From Edwardsiella anguillarum ET080813 (GTDB lineage Bacteria; Pseudomonadota; Gammaproteobacteria; Enterobacterales; Enterobacteriaceae): 64,000 nucleotides of DNA. Positions within the stretch are counted from its first letter, which is position 1, and each line of letters begins with the position of its first letter. Below the pieces are notes generated by a model. That model made no database searches and was not told the origin of the DNA. It saw only the letters and a program-made list of their open reading frames with translations. Of this stretch, positions 47,823-56,998 are shown piece by piece. The stretch is taken from assembly GCF_000264765.2 (NCBI RefSeq), contig NZ_CP006664.1:3694350-3758349 (forward strand), read 5' to 3'. The translations under genes and the position numbers were made by a program.

Positions 47823-47941
47823 AGACGTCAATGTCCTAAAAGTCGTTCAAGGCAATAGCAGGATTATTAGCATGTTTCCGTGCGTGGCACGACAAAAAAA
47901 TACCCTGGCGTGACCTTTTCCCCGCCGCCGCGGGGCGGAAT

Positions 47942-47964
47942 AAAAAACGCCCGCGGAGCGGGCG
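47942..47964 (-). terminator. Terminator of rnt (minus strand)
   Basis: CGCCCGC-GGA-GCGGGCG is a perfect 7-bp hairpin followed, on the minus strand, by six T. It lies 18 bp beyond the rnt stop. A second G+C-rich inverted repeat, CCCCGC/GCGGGG, is just beyond it (near 47920-47936). Confidence 0.82.
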
Positions 47965-47981
47965 TGGTCTGCGGGGGGCGG

Positions 47982-48647
47982 CTATGCCTCCGCGGAGAGG
48001 TCGGCATCGTTCAGGCCAGCCGGGGGCCAGCCGCCCAGGCGTTTCCAGCGGTTCACCAGCTCACAGAACAGCGTGGCGGTCTGCTGGGTGTCATACAGGG
48101 CCGAATGGGCCTGGGCGCTGTCGAAGGGGATCTCCGCGCTGATGCAGGCCTTGGCCAGCACCGTTTGGCCGAGAACCAGCCCGCTGAGAGCGGCGGTATC
48201 GAAGGTGGCGAACGGATGGAATGGGTTGCGCTTCAGCCCGGCGCGCTCTGCGGCCGCCATCAGAAAGGAGTGGTCAAAGTGGGCGTTGTGGGCCACCACC
48301 ACCGCGCGATTGCACGCCTGATCTTTAATTCCCTTGCGCACCATCTTAAAGATGGCGTGCAGCGCGGTATATTCGCTGACGGCGCCGCGCAGCGGGTTGT
48401 GTGGATCGATACCGTTAAAGGCCAGCGCCTCTGGCGAGAGCACGGCGCCCTCAAAGGGAGCGATATGAAAATGCAGGCACTGATCGGTTTCCAGCCAGCC
48501 GTCGTCGCTCATTCGCAGAGTGACGGCAGCAATTTCCAGCAGGGCGTTGCAATTGGCGTCAAAGCCCGCGGTTTCGACGTCGATGACGACCGGGTAAAAG
48601 CCACGAAAGCGCGCGCTCAGCGCGTTGAGATTAGAGGTGTCAGCCAT
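47982..48647 (-). CDS. rnt: Ribonuclease T
   Basis: A 221-residue DEDDh 3'-5' exoribonuclease that trims tRNA and other stable RNA ends and turns over the tRNA CCA terminus. The catalytic residues are visible: Asp and Glu in [10 protein letters not shown], Asp in [10 protein letters not shown], and His/Asp in [26 protein letters not shown] matches E. coli RNase T. The start [20 protein letters not shown] is set by comparison with E. coli; in-frame starts upstream add unrelated residues. Confidence 0.96.
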   Translation of the reverse strand: MADTSNLNALSARFRGFYPVVIDVETAGFDANCNALLEIAAVTLRMSDDGWLETDQCLHFHIAPFEGAVLSPEALAFNGIDPHNPLRGAVSEYTALHAIFKMVRKGIKDQACNRAVVVAHNAHFDHSFLMAAAERAGLKRNPFHPFATFDTAALSGLVLGQTVLAKACISAEIPFDSAQAHSALYDTQQTATLFCELVNRWKRLGGWPPAGLNDADLSAEA

Positions 48648-48780
48648 GGGTTCGTTGGTGTCTTTATTTTGAATGCAGCGCGTATTATGGCAAATTTCGC
48701 CGTGTTTTACACGGGGATGGCCAATGAGAAGGGGGGCGGGCGGCACATATTGCGTCCGCCCGGGTGAAAGGGACGGGGCG

Positions 48781-49188
48781 TTAGCGGCCCAGCCCTTCGC
48801 TGGCCGAGCGGTTTTCGATCAGCTCGATTTTATAGCCGTCGGGATCTTCGACAAAGGCGATGATCGTATGGCCGCCCTTGACCGGGCCCGCCTCACGGGT
48901 AATGTTGCCGCCGGCGCGGCGGATCTGTTCAACGGTAGCGGCGACGCTATCGACGCCGAGGGCGATATGGCCGAAGGCGCTGCCCATCTCATAGCTATCG
49001 ACGCCCCAGTTATAGGTCAGCTCGATCACGGCGCCTTGGCTCTCATCGCCATAGCCGACGAAGGCAAGAGAGTATTTATAGGCTTCGTTTTCGCTGGTGC
49101 GCAGCAGGCGCATGCCCAGTACCTGGGTATAAAAGTCGACGGAGCGCTTCAGGTCAGTGACCCGCAGCATGGTATGAAGTACACGCAT
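48781..49188 (-). CDS. gloA: Lactoylglutathione lyase (glyoxalase I)
   Basis: A 135-residue cytoplasmic metalloenzyme that converts the methylglyoxal-glutathione hemithioacetal to S-lactoylglutathione. The four metal ligands of E. coli GloA are all in place: H5 (MRVLHTML), E56 (VIELTYNW), H74 (FGHIALGV) and E122 (YKIELIEN). The length equals the E. coli protein. Upstream in-frame starts add 16 residues of no homology. No intrinsic terminator is evident between it and rnt, though a CGGGCGG/CCGCCCG repeat lies near 48735-48761. Confidence 0.97.
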   Translation of the reverse strand: MRVLHTMLRVTDLKRSVDFYTQVLGMRLLRTSENEAYKYSLAFVGYGDESQGAVIELTYNWGVDSYEMGSAFGHIALGVDSVAATVEQIRRAGGNITREAGPVKGGHTIIAFVEDPDGYKIELIENRSASEGLGR

Positions 49189-50031
49189 AGTTATCCTCAA
49201 CGCTGACAAAGTAAAAAGACGTTTCAATAGTGTCACAGCGGCCGCCGGCTTGGCAACGCCAAACCCGCAGGGCTGGGTGGTTTGGCGAAGCGTCTATTGC
49301 GTGGATCCCGGCGGGTCACCGGCGCGGCGATCCGCGGGTGGCGTAGGGCGGTGACGGACCCAGAGGCGCTTTAACACTTTTAATAGATTAATTGTTATCA
49401 TAATGGCTTAAATAATTATTTGATGTTTCTTCCCGGCATTGGATGAAATTTGTGTGATAGATATTTATGTTGCATTTTTATCATGCAGGTTAAATCAATA
49501 AATGAGGCGTCGGTGGGCGGGGGCGACGGCGCGATCGCCCGCCCAGCCTGTGCGTAGCAGGCCTAGCGCATTCTCGTGGTGTATTATGTGATAGGCCACG
49601 ATTAATTTTGATATATTTGCAATATGTATGTTTATTAATGAGCAAACAATAAGCATGAATAAGATTTTTTTCATTATTTTGCTTTATATTGTTTAGCTAA
49701 CTGGTTAATATTATTCGCACGCAACCGCTCGGCTATCGATGCTTTTGGCGTCCATAGACGTGGGGGAGTGCATCACAAAGGAATTGGCCGATATGTACCC
49801 GGCACGGGCATCGGGATGATGATGCGTTACCGTTCGGTGCCATAGCCGAAAGGAGCTCGCCGCCTGAAGCCTGACCGCTGCGTTTCACCGGAAGGGGGAA
49901 ACCAACGGGCATCGCGCCGCCGGATCCGGTCCATAGGGGAGCAGCACGCTGAGTCGTGGCTTCTGGACACGGGACGGTGATGACGGTGTATCGGGTTTAT
50001 GGATTAGCACGCTCATTATAAGGAGATTAAA
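49189..50031. other. Long non-coding region upstream of slyA
   Basis: An 843-bp region with no recognisable gene. About 49370-49720 is strikingly A+T-rich. The last ~300 bp, up to the slyA start, is G+C-rich and holds a series of potential hairpins (listed separately). In E. coli this interval between gloA and slyA contains several genes (nemRA, ydhL, ydhF, sodC, ydhK, ydhJ, ydhI), so their absence marks a deletion or rearrangement point. Confidence 0.6.
49738..49968 (+). ncRNA. Possible structured leader RNA upstream of slyA
   Basis: Nested or simple stems follow one another. GATGC/GCATC (49738-49742, 49770-49774) encloses CGTC/GACG. CCGAT/ATCGG (49788-49792, 49810-49814) encloses CCCG/CGGG with a GCA loop. 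TTCGG/CCGAA spans 49833-49850. GTTTC/GAAAC spans 49882-49902. GTCCA/TGGAC (49929-49933, 49964-49968) encloses CACG/CGTG. There is no coding potential. It may be the 5' leader of slyA or a separate small RNA. Individual stems are short, so the assignment is tentative. Confidence 0.3.
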
Positions 50032-50463
50032 TTGGAATCAACATTGGGGTCGGATTTATCACGGTTGGTGCGTGTATGGCGCGCCTTGATCGATCAGCGA
50101 CTGAAGCCGCTGGAGCTGACGCAGACGCATTGGGTGACGCTGTATAACATTCATCGCCTGCCGCCTGAGCAGTCACAGATTCAGCTGGCCAAGGCGATTG
50201 GCATTGAACAGCCGTCACTGGTACGTACGCTGGATCAGCTGGAAGATAAAGGGCTGATTACTCGACATATCTGTGCTAACGATCGCCGCGCCAAACGCAT
50301 TAAGCTGACGGACGGTGCCGAACCCGTGATTAAGGAAGTGACCGACGTGATTTCGCTGACGCGCAGTGAAATCTTGGACGGTATCTCAGCGGATGAGGTC
50401 TCGCTGTTGACCAGTCTGGTCGAACGTCTGGAGCAGAACATTATTCATTTACAGAATAAATAA
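50032..50463 (+). CDS. slyA: MarR-family transcriptional regulator SlyA (RovA homologue)
   Basis: A 143-residue dimeric winged-helix regulator that counters H-NS silencing of virulence and stress genes. It starts at TTG (encoding [19 protein letters not shown]) after AAGGAGAT; a TTG start is also used by Yersinia rovA. The recognition helix region is [25 protein letters not shown] and the wing [14 protein letters not shown]. The N- and C-terminal helices for dimerisation are intact. An exceptionally long non-coding stretch lies upstream. It is convergent with slyB. Confidence 0.95.
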   Translation: MESTLGSDLSRLVRVWRALIDQRLKPLELTQTHWVTLYNIHRLPPEQSQIQLAKAIGIEQPSLVRTLDQLEDKGLITRHICANDRRAKRIKLTDGAEPVIKEVTDVISLTRSEILDGISADEVSLLTSLVERLEQNIIHLQNK

Positions 50464-50485
50464 ACAGCGCCGCGTTCGAGCAGTC

Positions 50486-50520
50486 AAAAAAAAACCGGAA
50501 GGCATGCCTCCGGTTTTTTT
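50486..50520. terminator. Bidirectional terminator between slyA and slyB
   Basis: ACCGG and CCGGT enclose AGGC-AT-GCCT with a single bulged A, flanked by nine A on the left and nine T on the right. It terminates both convergent genes. Confidence 0.92.
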
Positions 50521-50533
50521 TATTGGCGCGGGA

Positions 50534-51001
50534 TCACATCGGCGAGACGTTAACGGTGCTGCCGTTGCTCAGCAGCATCACGCGCTGATTAACCCGGAAA
50601 GCCTGCTTGTCGTTTTTCTGCACCACGGCGATGGTCTTACCGCTGTCGAGACGGATCACCAGTTGGACGCCATTGGTACGGTTGACCGCGCCCTCAATGC
50701 TGTTGCCAGCCACGCCGCCCGCGACGGCGCCTGCGGCGGTCGCCAGGCTGCGTCCGGTGCCGCCGCCGATGGTGTTACCCAGCAGACCACCGATGACGGC
50801 GCCACCGATGGTGCCGATCACGTTCGCCTCGTTACCGGCCTGAATCTGTACCGGCTCCATGGAGACGATGGTGCCATATGTTACCTGCTGTACCTGCTTG
50901 GCCTGATTGGCGCTGTACACGTCACCGGACAGGGTGCTGGTATTGGCACAGCCCGCCAGGGTTGCCGTGGCAATAGCGACAATAATAAGACGCTTCATCA
51001 T
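50534..51001 (-). CDS. slyB: Outer-membrane lipoprotein SlyB
   Basis: A 155-residue lipoprotein with signal MMKRLIIVAIATATLAGC (lipobox LAGC), matching E. coli SlyB along its length. A Gly-rich double helix-hairpin (GTIGGAVIGGLLGNTIGGGTG to AGGVAG, the glycine-zipper region) is followed by a small beta domain (VQLVIRLDSGKTIAVVQK). In E. coli SlyB is induced by PhoP and stabilises outer-membrane proteins under stress. A good PhoP box with a correctly spaced -10 lies upstream. Confidence 0.96.
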   Translation of the reverse strand: MMKRLIIVAIATATLAGCANTSTLSGDVYSANQAKQVQQVTYGTIVSMEPVQIQAGNEANVIGTIGGAVIGGLLGNTIGGGTGRSLATAAGAVAGGVAGNSIEGAVNRTNGVQLVIRLDSGKTIAVVQKNDKQAFRVNQRVMLLSNGSTVNVSPM

Positions 51002-51383
51002 GATTAGGTTCCTTTTATTACCATTACCCGTGTTCTTTCCCAGGGGGCGGCGGTGAGATGGCTGGGCCTCATGACCGGACGCGCCCGCGGGACGAGCGTA
51101 GCTTCAGTGTATGTCAAAATGGCTTAACCGTGGGTAAACCGTCGCCGACGGCGGCGTACTGCCCATCAGTATGGCATGTATAATGTTATTCTAATGATAA
51201 AACGGTAGCTTAAGAAGTCGGAATCCGGAAATTATGTTGCAGCTTTTTGCTGGCGTCGGATTTATCCGCAATTGGCGCCGATATTGATAAAAGTTAAGTC
51301 GATCCGTTAGTTGGGTGATAGGCTGGACGAAATACCGGCGACGGCCTGCGCGGCGCGTCGCACCACCGGAGTCGGAAGAGAAA
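51002..51383. other. slyB-anmK divergent intergenic region
   Basis: A 382-bp gap with the slyB PhoP promoter in its left half. The right half, before anmK, is moderately A+T-rich around 51180-51300 and should contain the anmK promoter, though no clear -35/-10 pair stands out. Confidence 0.5.
51106..51140 (-). promoter_or_regulatory. PhoP box and -10 element of slyB
   Basis: On the minus strand GGTTTA (51140-51135), 5 bp, then GGTTAA (51129-51124) fits the PhoP direct repeat (G/T)GTTTA-N5-(G/T)GTTTA with one mismatch. Exactly 12 bp downstream is TACACT (51111-51106), a 4/6 -10 hexamer. This is the spacing seen in directly PhoP-activated promoters. Confidence 0.7.
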
Positions 51384-52514
51384 ATGAAAACGGGACGCTA
51401 TATCGGCATTATGTCCGGCACCAGCCTGGACGGTATTGATGTGGTTCTGGCCGCGATCGATGAAACGCTGGTGGCACACCAGGGACGCTACGTTCACCCC
51501 ATTCCCCATGAGGTCAAGACGGCGATCCTGGCCATGAGCCAGGGGCAGGAGACGACGCTGGCGGCGGTGGGCGAGTTGGATCGGGTCCTGGGCACGCTGT
51601 ATGCCGAGGCGGTCAATCAGCTGCTGCAGCGCCAGAGGCTGACGGCCCATGATATCGTGGCCATCGGTTGCCATGGGCAGACCGTCTGGCATCAGCCCGA
51701 CGGGAGCGCGCCGTTTACGCTGCAGCTGGGGGATAATAACCGCGTAGCGGCGCTGACAGGGATCGCCACGGTGGGCGATTTTCGGCGGCGCGATATGGCT
51801 TATGGCGGGCAGGGCGCCCCGCTGGTTCCGGCGTTTCATCATGCGCTGCTGGCCCACCCCGGCGAGCGACGCATGGTGCTGAATATCGGGGGGATCGCCA
51901 ATTTATCGCTGCTGCTGCCTGGCGCGGCGGTACGCGGCTTTGATACCGGGCCGGGCAATATGCTGATGGATGCCTGGATCTGGCGCCGGTGCGGACGTCC
52001 GTACGACGCCGACGCCGTCTGGGCGCGCGGCGGTCGCGTTCTTAGCGCGCTGCTGGCGCAGATGCTGGCGGATCCCTATTTTGCGCGTCCGGCGCCGAAA
52101 AGTACCGGACGGGAGCTGTTTAATCTCGGCTGGCTGGAGCGGCACCTGCAGCGTTGGCCCGGCGTGGACGCCCGGGATGTCCAGGCGACGCTGGCGGAGC
52201 TGACGGCGCGCAGCATCGCTGATCAGGTACAGCTGGCCGGCGGCTGCGAGCGCCTGCTGGTCTGCGGCGGCGGCGTTCACAATCCGCTGGTGATGGCCCG
52301 GCTGGCGGCCCTGCTGCCGGGCACCGAGGTCGCGTCGACCGATAAATACGGCGTCAGCGCGGATGATATGGAGGCGCTGGCCTTTGCCTGGCTGGCCTAC
52401 CGGACGCTCTCGGGACTGCCCGGCAACCTGCCGTCGGTGACCGGCGCCGATCGTCCGACGCTGCTGGGCGCCATCTACCCGGTCAATCCCTACGATGCCG
52501 GTATCGCTCTATAG
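51384..52514 (+). CDS. anmK: Anhydro-N-acetylmuramic acid kinase
   Basis: A 376-residue cytoplasmic kinase of the ASKHA fold that converts 1,6-anhydroMurNAc from recycled cell wall to MurNAc-6-phosphate. The ATP-site motif [15 protein letters not shown] is at residues ~8-22. [34 protein letters not shown] (with the catalytic Asp), GGIANLSLL and [13 protein letters not shown] are all conserved. The ATG after GGAAGAGAA is chosen; an in-frame ATG at 51315 adds 23 basic residues without homology. It precedes mliC by 20 bp. Confidence 0.95.
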   Translation: MKTGRYIGIMSGTSLDGIDVVLAAIDETLVAHQGRYVHPIPHEVKTAILAMSQGQETTLAAVGELDRVLGTLYAEAVNQLLQRQRLTAHDIVAIGCHGQTVWHQPDGSAPFTLQLGDNNRVAALTGIATVGDFRRRDMAYGGQGAPLVPAFHHALLAHPGERRMVLNIGGIANLSLLLPGAAVRGFDTGPGNMLMDAWIWRRCGRPYDADAVWARGGRVLSALLAQMLADPYFARPAPKSTGRELFNLGWLERHLQRWPGVDARDVQATLAELTARSIADQVQLAGGCERLLVCGGGVHNPLVMARLAALLPGTEVASTDKYGVSADDMEALAFAWLAYRTLSGLPGNLPSVTGADRPTLLGAIYPVNPYDAGIAL

Positions 52515-52534
52515 CTTTATCAACGGAGGGCTCT

Positions 52535-52840
52535 ATGATGCGCTTTTCCCTCGCGGTAACCGCCATGCTGACGCTGGGCGGGTGTCAGTGGCTCGGCGTC
52601 ACCCCGCCACAGACGCTGCACTATCGCTGTGGCACGCTGCCGCTGACCCTACAACAGGATAATGCCCGGCGCCAGGTGCGTCTGGTGCTGGACGGCAACG
52701 CGCTGACACTGCCACAGACGCTCTCGGCATCGGGCGTGCGCTACAGCGATGGCCGCTATACCTTCTGGTCTAAGGGCGAGGGCGCTTTTGTCGAGCGTGA
52801 CGGGCATCTAATCCTGAATGATTGCCGGCTGCAGCGCTGA
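52535..52840 (+). CDS. mliC: Membrane-bound C-type lysozyme inhibitor
   Basis: A 101-residue outer-membrane lipoprotein (MMRFSLAVTAMLTLGGC, lipobox LGGC) that protects the wall from host lysozyme. The beta-barrel carries the inhibitory loop SDGRYTFWSKGEGAFV, with the conserved Ser and Lys that insert into the lysozyme active site. Two Cys (YRCGTLP and LNDCRLQ) can form the family disulfide. It is very probably cotranscribed with anmK, as in E. coli (ydhA). Confidence 0.92.
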   Translation: MMRFSLAVTAMLTLGGCQWLGVTPPQTLHYRCGTLPLTLQQDNARRQVRLVLDGNALTLPQTLSASGVRYSDGRYTFWSKGEGAFVERDGHLILNDCRLQR

Positions 52841-53092
52841 GCCCGACTGTCCCTATAGTTTCCCCCCTGCTGTCACCGTCCGGCTCGCCCTGCGGCAGGT
52901 GGTGAGCTTATCATGTTTATTATCAATGAATTACATCTCATTCCCGATCGTCGCCCAGCGCCGCTCGGGAGGAATTTGTATGGCAAAATCCCCGATCCCT
53001 CCCGCCTGACGGGGGGCGGGGAAACGCAGGCGATTGAGATTGTGACGGCCAGCGTGCAGAATGAACCTATCTCCGCTGGCAGGACGTTGAAT

Positions 53093-53746
53093 ATGAGTGA
53101 AAACAACGAGTTTGATATTGCCGATCTGCGCCGCGACTATGTGCGCGGCGGCCTGCGCCGCCGTGATTTAACCGCCAATCCGCTGGATCTGTTCGAACGC
53201 TGGCTGCGTCAGGCGTGCGATGCGCGTCTGGCCGATCCGACCGCCATGTGCGTGGCGACGGTGGATAAGTCCGGCCAGCCCCATCAGCGCATCGTGCTGC
53301 TGAAGCACTACGATGCGCAGGGCATGGTGTTTTATACCAATCTGGGCAGCAATAAGGCTCAGCAGCTGGAGGAGAATCCGCGTATTAGCCTGCACTTCCC
53401 CTGGCATATGCTGGATCGACAGGTCAGCATCACCGGCACGGCTCACCGTCTCTCGGCCCTGGAGGTGATGAAGTATTTTCACAGCAGACCGAAGGACAGT
53501 CAGATTGCCGCCTGGGTGTCACACCAGTCGGCGCGCATCTCCACCCGCGGGATCCTGGAGAGCAAGTTTTTGGAGCTGAAGCAGAAGTTTTTGCAGGGTG
53601 AGATCCCACTGCCTAGCTTTTGGGGCGGCTATCGGGTATCGCTGCAGACCATCGAATTTTGGCAGGGACGCGAAAGCCGCCTGCACGATCGTTTTCTGTA
53701 TCAGCGCGATGGGGGTGGTTGGCAAATTGACCGCCTGGCGCCCTAG
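53093..53746 (+). CDS. pdxH: Pyridoxine/pyridoxamine 5'-phosphate oxidase
   Basis: A 217-residue FMN enzyme that oxidises PNP or PMP to pyridoxal phosphate, the last step of vitamin B6 synthesis. The start [21 protein letters not shown] is fixed by comparison with E. coli (218 aa); the in-frame ATG at 52913 adds 60 unrelated residues. FMN- and PLP-binding stretches include [22 protein letters not shown] and [10 protein letters not shown]. The C-terminal [10 protein letters not shown]...WQIDRLAP is the family signature. The pathway partner pdxY is two genes away. Confidence 0.96.
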   Translation: MSENNEFDIADLRRDYVRGGLRRRDLTANPLDLFERWLRQACDARLADPTAMCVATVDKSGQPHQRIVLLKHYDAQGMVFYTNLGSNKAQQLEENPRISLHFPWHMLDRQVSITGTAHRLSALEVMKYFHSRPKDSQIAAWVSHQSARISTRGILESKFLELKQKFLQGEIPLPSFWGGYRVSLQTIEFWQGRESRLHDRFLYQRDGGGWQIDRLAP

Positions 53747-53891
53747 GTTGGGGACAGGGACGGCGGCGGCGGCCATTTGGCTACGCCTTAACCCTCAAAC
53801 GGTTACGGGCACAGCCTAACGGCGTAATTTCCCCTGTAAAGGCTGGCGTGACGGAGCGCGGCGCTTTATCCTATAGCGTTTATTATCCGCC

Positions 53892-53930
53892 TTGACACCG
53901 CCCCGCGAGGGTAACGGTGTGTGTTAACAC
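53892..53930 (+). promoter_or_regulatory. Palindromic tyrS leader/promoter segment
   Basis: TTGACA (53892-53897) is a perfect -35 hexamer but has no good -10 at normal spacing. ACACCG (53895-53900) pairs with CGGTGT (53915-53920), with an inner CCC/GGG. The perfect palindrome GTGTTAACAC follows at 53921-53930, just before the tyrS ribosome site. Function unknown. Confidence 0.3.
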
Positions 53931-53944
53931 TAATGGAGTTATTA

Positions 53945-55219
53945 ATGGCAAGCAGCAACCTGATTAAACAACTGCAAGAGCGGGGCCTCGTTGCCCAGGT
54001 TACGGATGAAGAAGCGTTGGCAGAGCGACTGGCGCAGGGGCCCATCGCACTGTATTGCGGATTCGATCCGACCGCTGACAGCTTGCACTTGGGCCATCTG
54101 GTTCCCCTGCTGTGCCTTAAGCGCTTCCAGCAGGCCGGGCATAAGCCGGTGGCGCTGGTGGGCGGGGCGACCGGTCTGATCGGCGATCCGAGCTTTAAGG
54201 CGACCGAGCGTAAGCTGAACACCGAAGAGACGGTGCAGAGCTGGGTGGATAAAATCCGCCGTCAGGTAGCGCCGTTTCTGGACTTCGACTGTGGGAGCAA
54301 CAGCGCGATTGCCGCCAATAACTACGATTGGTTTGGCGGCATGAATGTGCTGACCTTCCTGCGCGATATCGGCAAGCACTTCTCTGTTAACCAGATGATT
54401 AACAAAGAGGCAGTTAAGCAGCGTCTGAACCGTGACGATGTGGGGATCTCCTTCACCGAGTTCTCCTACAACCTGCTGCAGGGCTATGACTTTGCCAGCC
54501 TGAACCGTATGCACGGCGTCGAACTGCAGATCGGCGGATCCGATCAGTGGGGGAACATTACCTCCGGCATCGACCTGACCCGCCGCATGAACCAGCAGCA
54601 GGTGTGGGGGCTGACCGTCCCGCTGATCACCAAGGCCGACGGGACCAAGTTTGGTAAGACCGAAGGCGGCGCGGTATGGCTGGATCCGAAAAAGACCAGC
54701 CCGTACAAGTTTTACCAGTTCTGGATCAATACCGCCGATGCCGACGTATACCGTTTCCTGAAATTCTTCACCTTTATGGACATTGAGGAGATCAATGCGC
54801 TGGAAGAGGAAGATAAGAACAGCGGCAAGGCGCCGCGCGCGCAGTATGTGCTGGCCGAGGCGGTGACGCGCTTGGTGCACGGCGAGGCGGGGCTGGAGGC
54901 GGCGAAACGTATCACCCATAGCCTGTTCTCCGGCAGCCTGAGCGAGATGACCGAGGCCGACTTTGCCCAGCTGGCACAGGATGGCATGCCGATGGTCGAA
55001 ATGGATAAAGGCGCCGATCTGCAGCAGGCGTTGGTTGACGCCGAACTGCAGCCGTCGCGTGGCCAGGCGCGTAAAACCATCGCCTCTAACGCGGTCACCG
55101 TCAACGGTGAGAAACAGTCCGACCCTGAATACACTTTCAGCGACGGCGATCGTCTGTTTAGCCGCTATACGCTGCTGCGTCGCGGCAAGAAGAACTATTG
55201 CCTGATCTGCTGGAAGTAA
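53945..55219 (+). CDS. tyrS: Tyrosyl-tRNA synthetase
   Basis: A 424-residue class I synthetase charging tRNA-Tyr, the same length as E. coli TyrS. The start [21 protein letters not shown] follows GGAG; an ATG eight codons upstream is less likely. The HIGH-type motif is HLGH in [15 protein letters not shown] and the KMSKS-type motif is KFGKT. Tyr-specific residues are in YNLLQGYDF and GGSDQWGNI. The C-terminal S4-like RNA-binding domain starts near residue 350 ([20 protein letters not shown]). Confidence 0.98.
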   Translation: MASSNLIKQLQERGLVAQVTDEEALAERLAQGPIALYCGFDPTADSLHLGHLVPLLCLKRFQQAGHKPVALVGGATGLIGDPSFKATERKLNTEETVQSWVDKIRRQVAPFLDFDCGSNSAIAANNYDWFGGMNVLTFLRDIGKHFSVNQMINKEAVKQRLNRDDVGISFTEFSYNLLQGYDFASLNRMHGVELQIGGSDQWGNITSGIDLTRRMNQQQVWGLTVPLITKADGTKFGKTEGGAVWLDPKKTSPYKFYQFWINTADADVYRFLKFFTFMDIEEINALEEEDKNSGKAPRAQYVLAEAVTRLVHGEAGLEAAKRITHSLFSGSLSEMTEADFAQLAQDGMPMVEMDKGADLQQALVDAELQPSRGQARKTIASNAVTVNGEKQSDPEYTFSDGDRLFSRYTLLRRGKKNYCLICWK

Positions 55220-55232
55220 TCACAGCAATCAA

Positions 55233-55277
55233 GGGGGCTGCGGCCCCCGTTAATACCAACGACTGCCCAGTGGGCAG
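55233..55277 (+). other. Two hairpins between tyrS and pdxY
   Basis: GGGGGC/GCCCCC (55233-55248, TGCG loop) and CTGCCC/GGGCAG (55263-55277, AGT loop) fill most of the 73-bp tyrS-pdxY gap. Neither has a T-run. They may partly attenuate or stabilise a shared message. Confidence 0.4.
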
Positions 55278-55292
55278 ATAAGCAAAAATACG

Positions 55293-56159
55293 ATGAAGAA
55301 TATCCTTTCCATTCAATCTCACGTGGTGTTTGGCCACGCCGGCAACAGCGCCGCTGTTTTCCCGATGCGTCGCATGGGCGTTAACGTATGGCCGCTGAAT
55401 ACCGTTCAGTTTTCTAACCATACTCAGTACGGTCACTGGACCGGCAGCGTGATGCCGGCTAATCATCTGACCGAGATTGTGCAAGGGATTGCCGATATTG
55501 GGGAGCTGACGCGCTGCAACGCGGTGCTGAGCGGCTACATTGGTTCGCCGCAGCAGGGCGAGCATATTTTGCAGATCGTTCGACAGGTGAAGCAGAGTAA
55601 CCCCGACGCATGGTATTTTTGTGATCCGGTGATGGGACACCCGGAAAAAGGGTGCATCGTCGCGCCAGGCGTGGCGGAGTTCTTCTGCCAGCAGGCGGTC
55701 GCCTGCAGCGATATCATGGCGCCCAATCTGCTGGAGCTGGAGACGCTGACCGATCGTAAGATAACCAGCGTTGAGGAGGCCCTGGCGGCCTCCCGCGCGC
55801 TGATCGCCCGTGGCCCGCGCATTGTCTTAGTCAAACACCTGCACAATGCCGGCTACGATCGCAACCGCTTTGAAATGTTGCTGGTCACCGCCGACGAGGC
55901 CTGGCACATCGCCCGTCCGCTGGTGGACTTCGGTGCCCGCCAGCCGGTGGGCGTTGGCGATTTGACCAGTGGTCTGCTGCTGGTGAACCTGCTGAAGGGC
56001 GAGTCGCTGCAGAGCGCGCTGGAGCACGTTACGGCGGCGGTCTATGAGGTGATGCTGACGACCCAGGCGATGGGGGAGTACGAGCTGCAGCTGGTCGCCG
56101 CCCAGGATCGCATCGCCTGTCCGCAGCACCGCTATACGGCGCGGGCGCTGCACGGCTGA
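55293..56159 (+). CDS. pdxY: Pyridoxal kinase
   Basis: A 288-residue ribokinase-superfamily enzyme of B6 salvage that phosphorylates pyridoxal. It begins [25 protein letters not shown], the typical PdxY N terminus. The conserved [22 protein letters not shown]-type segment [13 protein letters not shown] and the catalytic GD region [11 protein letters not shown] (anion hole plus Asp) are clear. It matches E. coli PdxY (287 aa) and keeps its place between tyrS and gstA. A strong terminator follows. Confidence 0.95.
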   Translation: MKNILSIQSHVVFGHAGNSAAVFPMRRMGVNVWPLNTVQFSNHTQYGHWTGSVMPANHLTEIVQGIADIGELTRCNAVLSGYIGSPQQGEHILQIVRQVKQSNPDAWYFCDPVMGHPEKGCIVAPGVAEFFCQQAVACSDIMAPNLLELETLTDRKITSVEEALAASRALIARGPRIVLVKHLHNAGYDRNRFEMLLVTADEAWHIARPLVDFGARQPVGVGDLTSGLLLVNLLKGESLQSALEHVTAAVYEVMLTTQAMGEYELQLVAAQDRIACPQHRYTARALHG

Positions 56160-56182
56160 TCCCGGACGATCCGCAAAAAACG

Positions 56183-56209
56183 AGGCCTCCCCTGGGAGGC
56201 CTTTTTTTT
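56183..56209. terminator. Terminator between pdxY and gstA
   Basis: AGGCCTCCC and GGGAGGCCT form a perfect stem of at least eight pairs, followed by eight T on the plus strand. An A-run on the left makes it usable by the convergent gstA transcript too. Confidence 0.92.
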
Positions 56210-56241
56210 ACTTGTCTGCTGCGCGCTCAGGGTCGATCGCG

Positions 56242-56847
56242 CTACTTCAACCCCTCGGCGCTGAGCGTAGCATCGACCGCCGGCCGCGCGGCGATACGCG
56301 CCATATAGTCGGCCAGCGCCGGCCAGACGGCCAGATCGAAGTGCATCGCCTTGGCCCAGCACAGCGTGGTGAACAGATAGGCGTCGGCGACGCTGAAGCT
56401 GGGCCCCAGCAGGTAGGGACGCTCGCTGAGTACGCCGTTGAGGTAGTGGAACTGCTTCTCCAGCGCCGCGCGCGCTATCGCCTTGCTCTCCTGCGGCTGG
56501 CGCGGATTGAACAGCGGGCTGAATCCCTTATGGATCTCGGTGGCAATATAGTTGAGCCATTCGATCGCGTGATAGCGCGCCAGCGTCTCCTGCGGCGGGA
56601 TCAGCGCGCGGTCTGGCACCCGATCGGCCAGGTACTGCACGATGGCCACCCCTTCGGTCAGCAGACTGCCGTCATCCAGCAGCAGCGCCGGCACCTGTCC
56701 CTTGGGATTAATACGCAGATAGTCGCTGCCGTGCTCGGTACGTTTGCTGGCCAGATCCACACTTTCGATGGTGAAGTCCAGACCGGCCTCACGCAGTACG
56801 ATATGCGGTGAAAGAGAGCAGGCCCCGGATTTATAGAACAATTTCAT
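56242..56847 (-). CDS. gstA: Glutathione S-transferase
   Basis: A 201-residue cytosolic beta-class GST. The thioredoxin-fold domain begins [16 protein letters not shown], including the Cys of beta-class enzymes (~C10). [23 protein letters not shown] holds the cis-Pro and the glutathione gamma-Glu contacts. The helical domain contains the [12 protein letters not shown]-capping box. AAGGAGCGAGTG precedes the ATG; a GTG one codon earlier is possible. It matches E. coli GstA, also next to dtpA. Confidence 0.95.
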   Translation of the reverse strand: MKLFYKSGACSLSPHIVLREAGLDFTIESVDLASKRTEHGSDYLRINPKGQVPALLLDDGSLLTEGVAIVQYLADRVPDRALIPPQETLARYHAIEWLNYIATEIHKGFSPLFNPRQPQESKAIARAALEKQFHYLNGVLSERPYLLGPSFSVADAYLFTTLCWAKAMHFDLAVWPALADYMARIAARPAVDATLSAEGLK

Positions 56848-56956
56848 CACTCGCTCCTTGGACGTTTCCGCTGGGTAGATGACCTTTAGCGTAGTCCGTC
56901 AGCGGCAGTCTGTCTGTGTGGCAGATAGAATTTATACGCGGCGCGCCCGCGGTAAA

Positions 56957-56983
56957 AAAAAGGCGCCGCAGGGGCGCCTTTTT
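56957..56983. terminator. Terminator after dtpA
   Basis: AAAAAGGCGCC and GGCGCCTTTTT form a perfect 11-bp stem with a short GCAGG loop, 16 bp beyond the dtpA stop on the minus strand. Confidence 0.9.
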
Positions 56984-56998
56984 CGCGAGGGAGAGAAA

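Noticed and set aside
49741-50020. Magnesium (M-box), manganese or cobalamin riboswitch upstream of slyA
   Set aside because: Conserved core sequences of these classes could not be recognised; only generic hairpins are visible.
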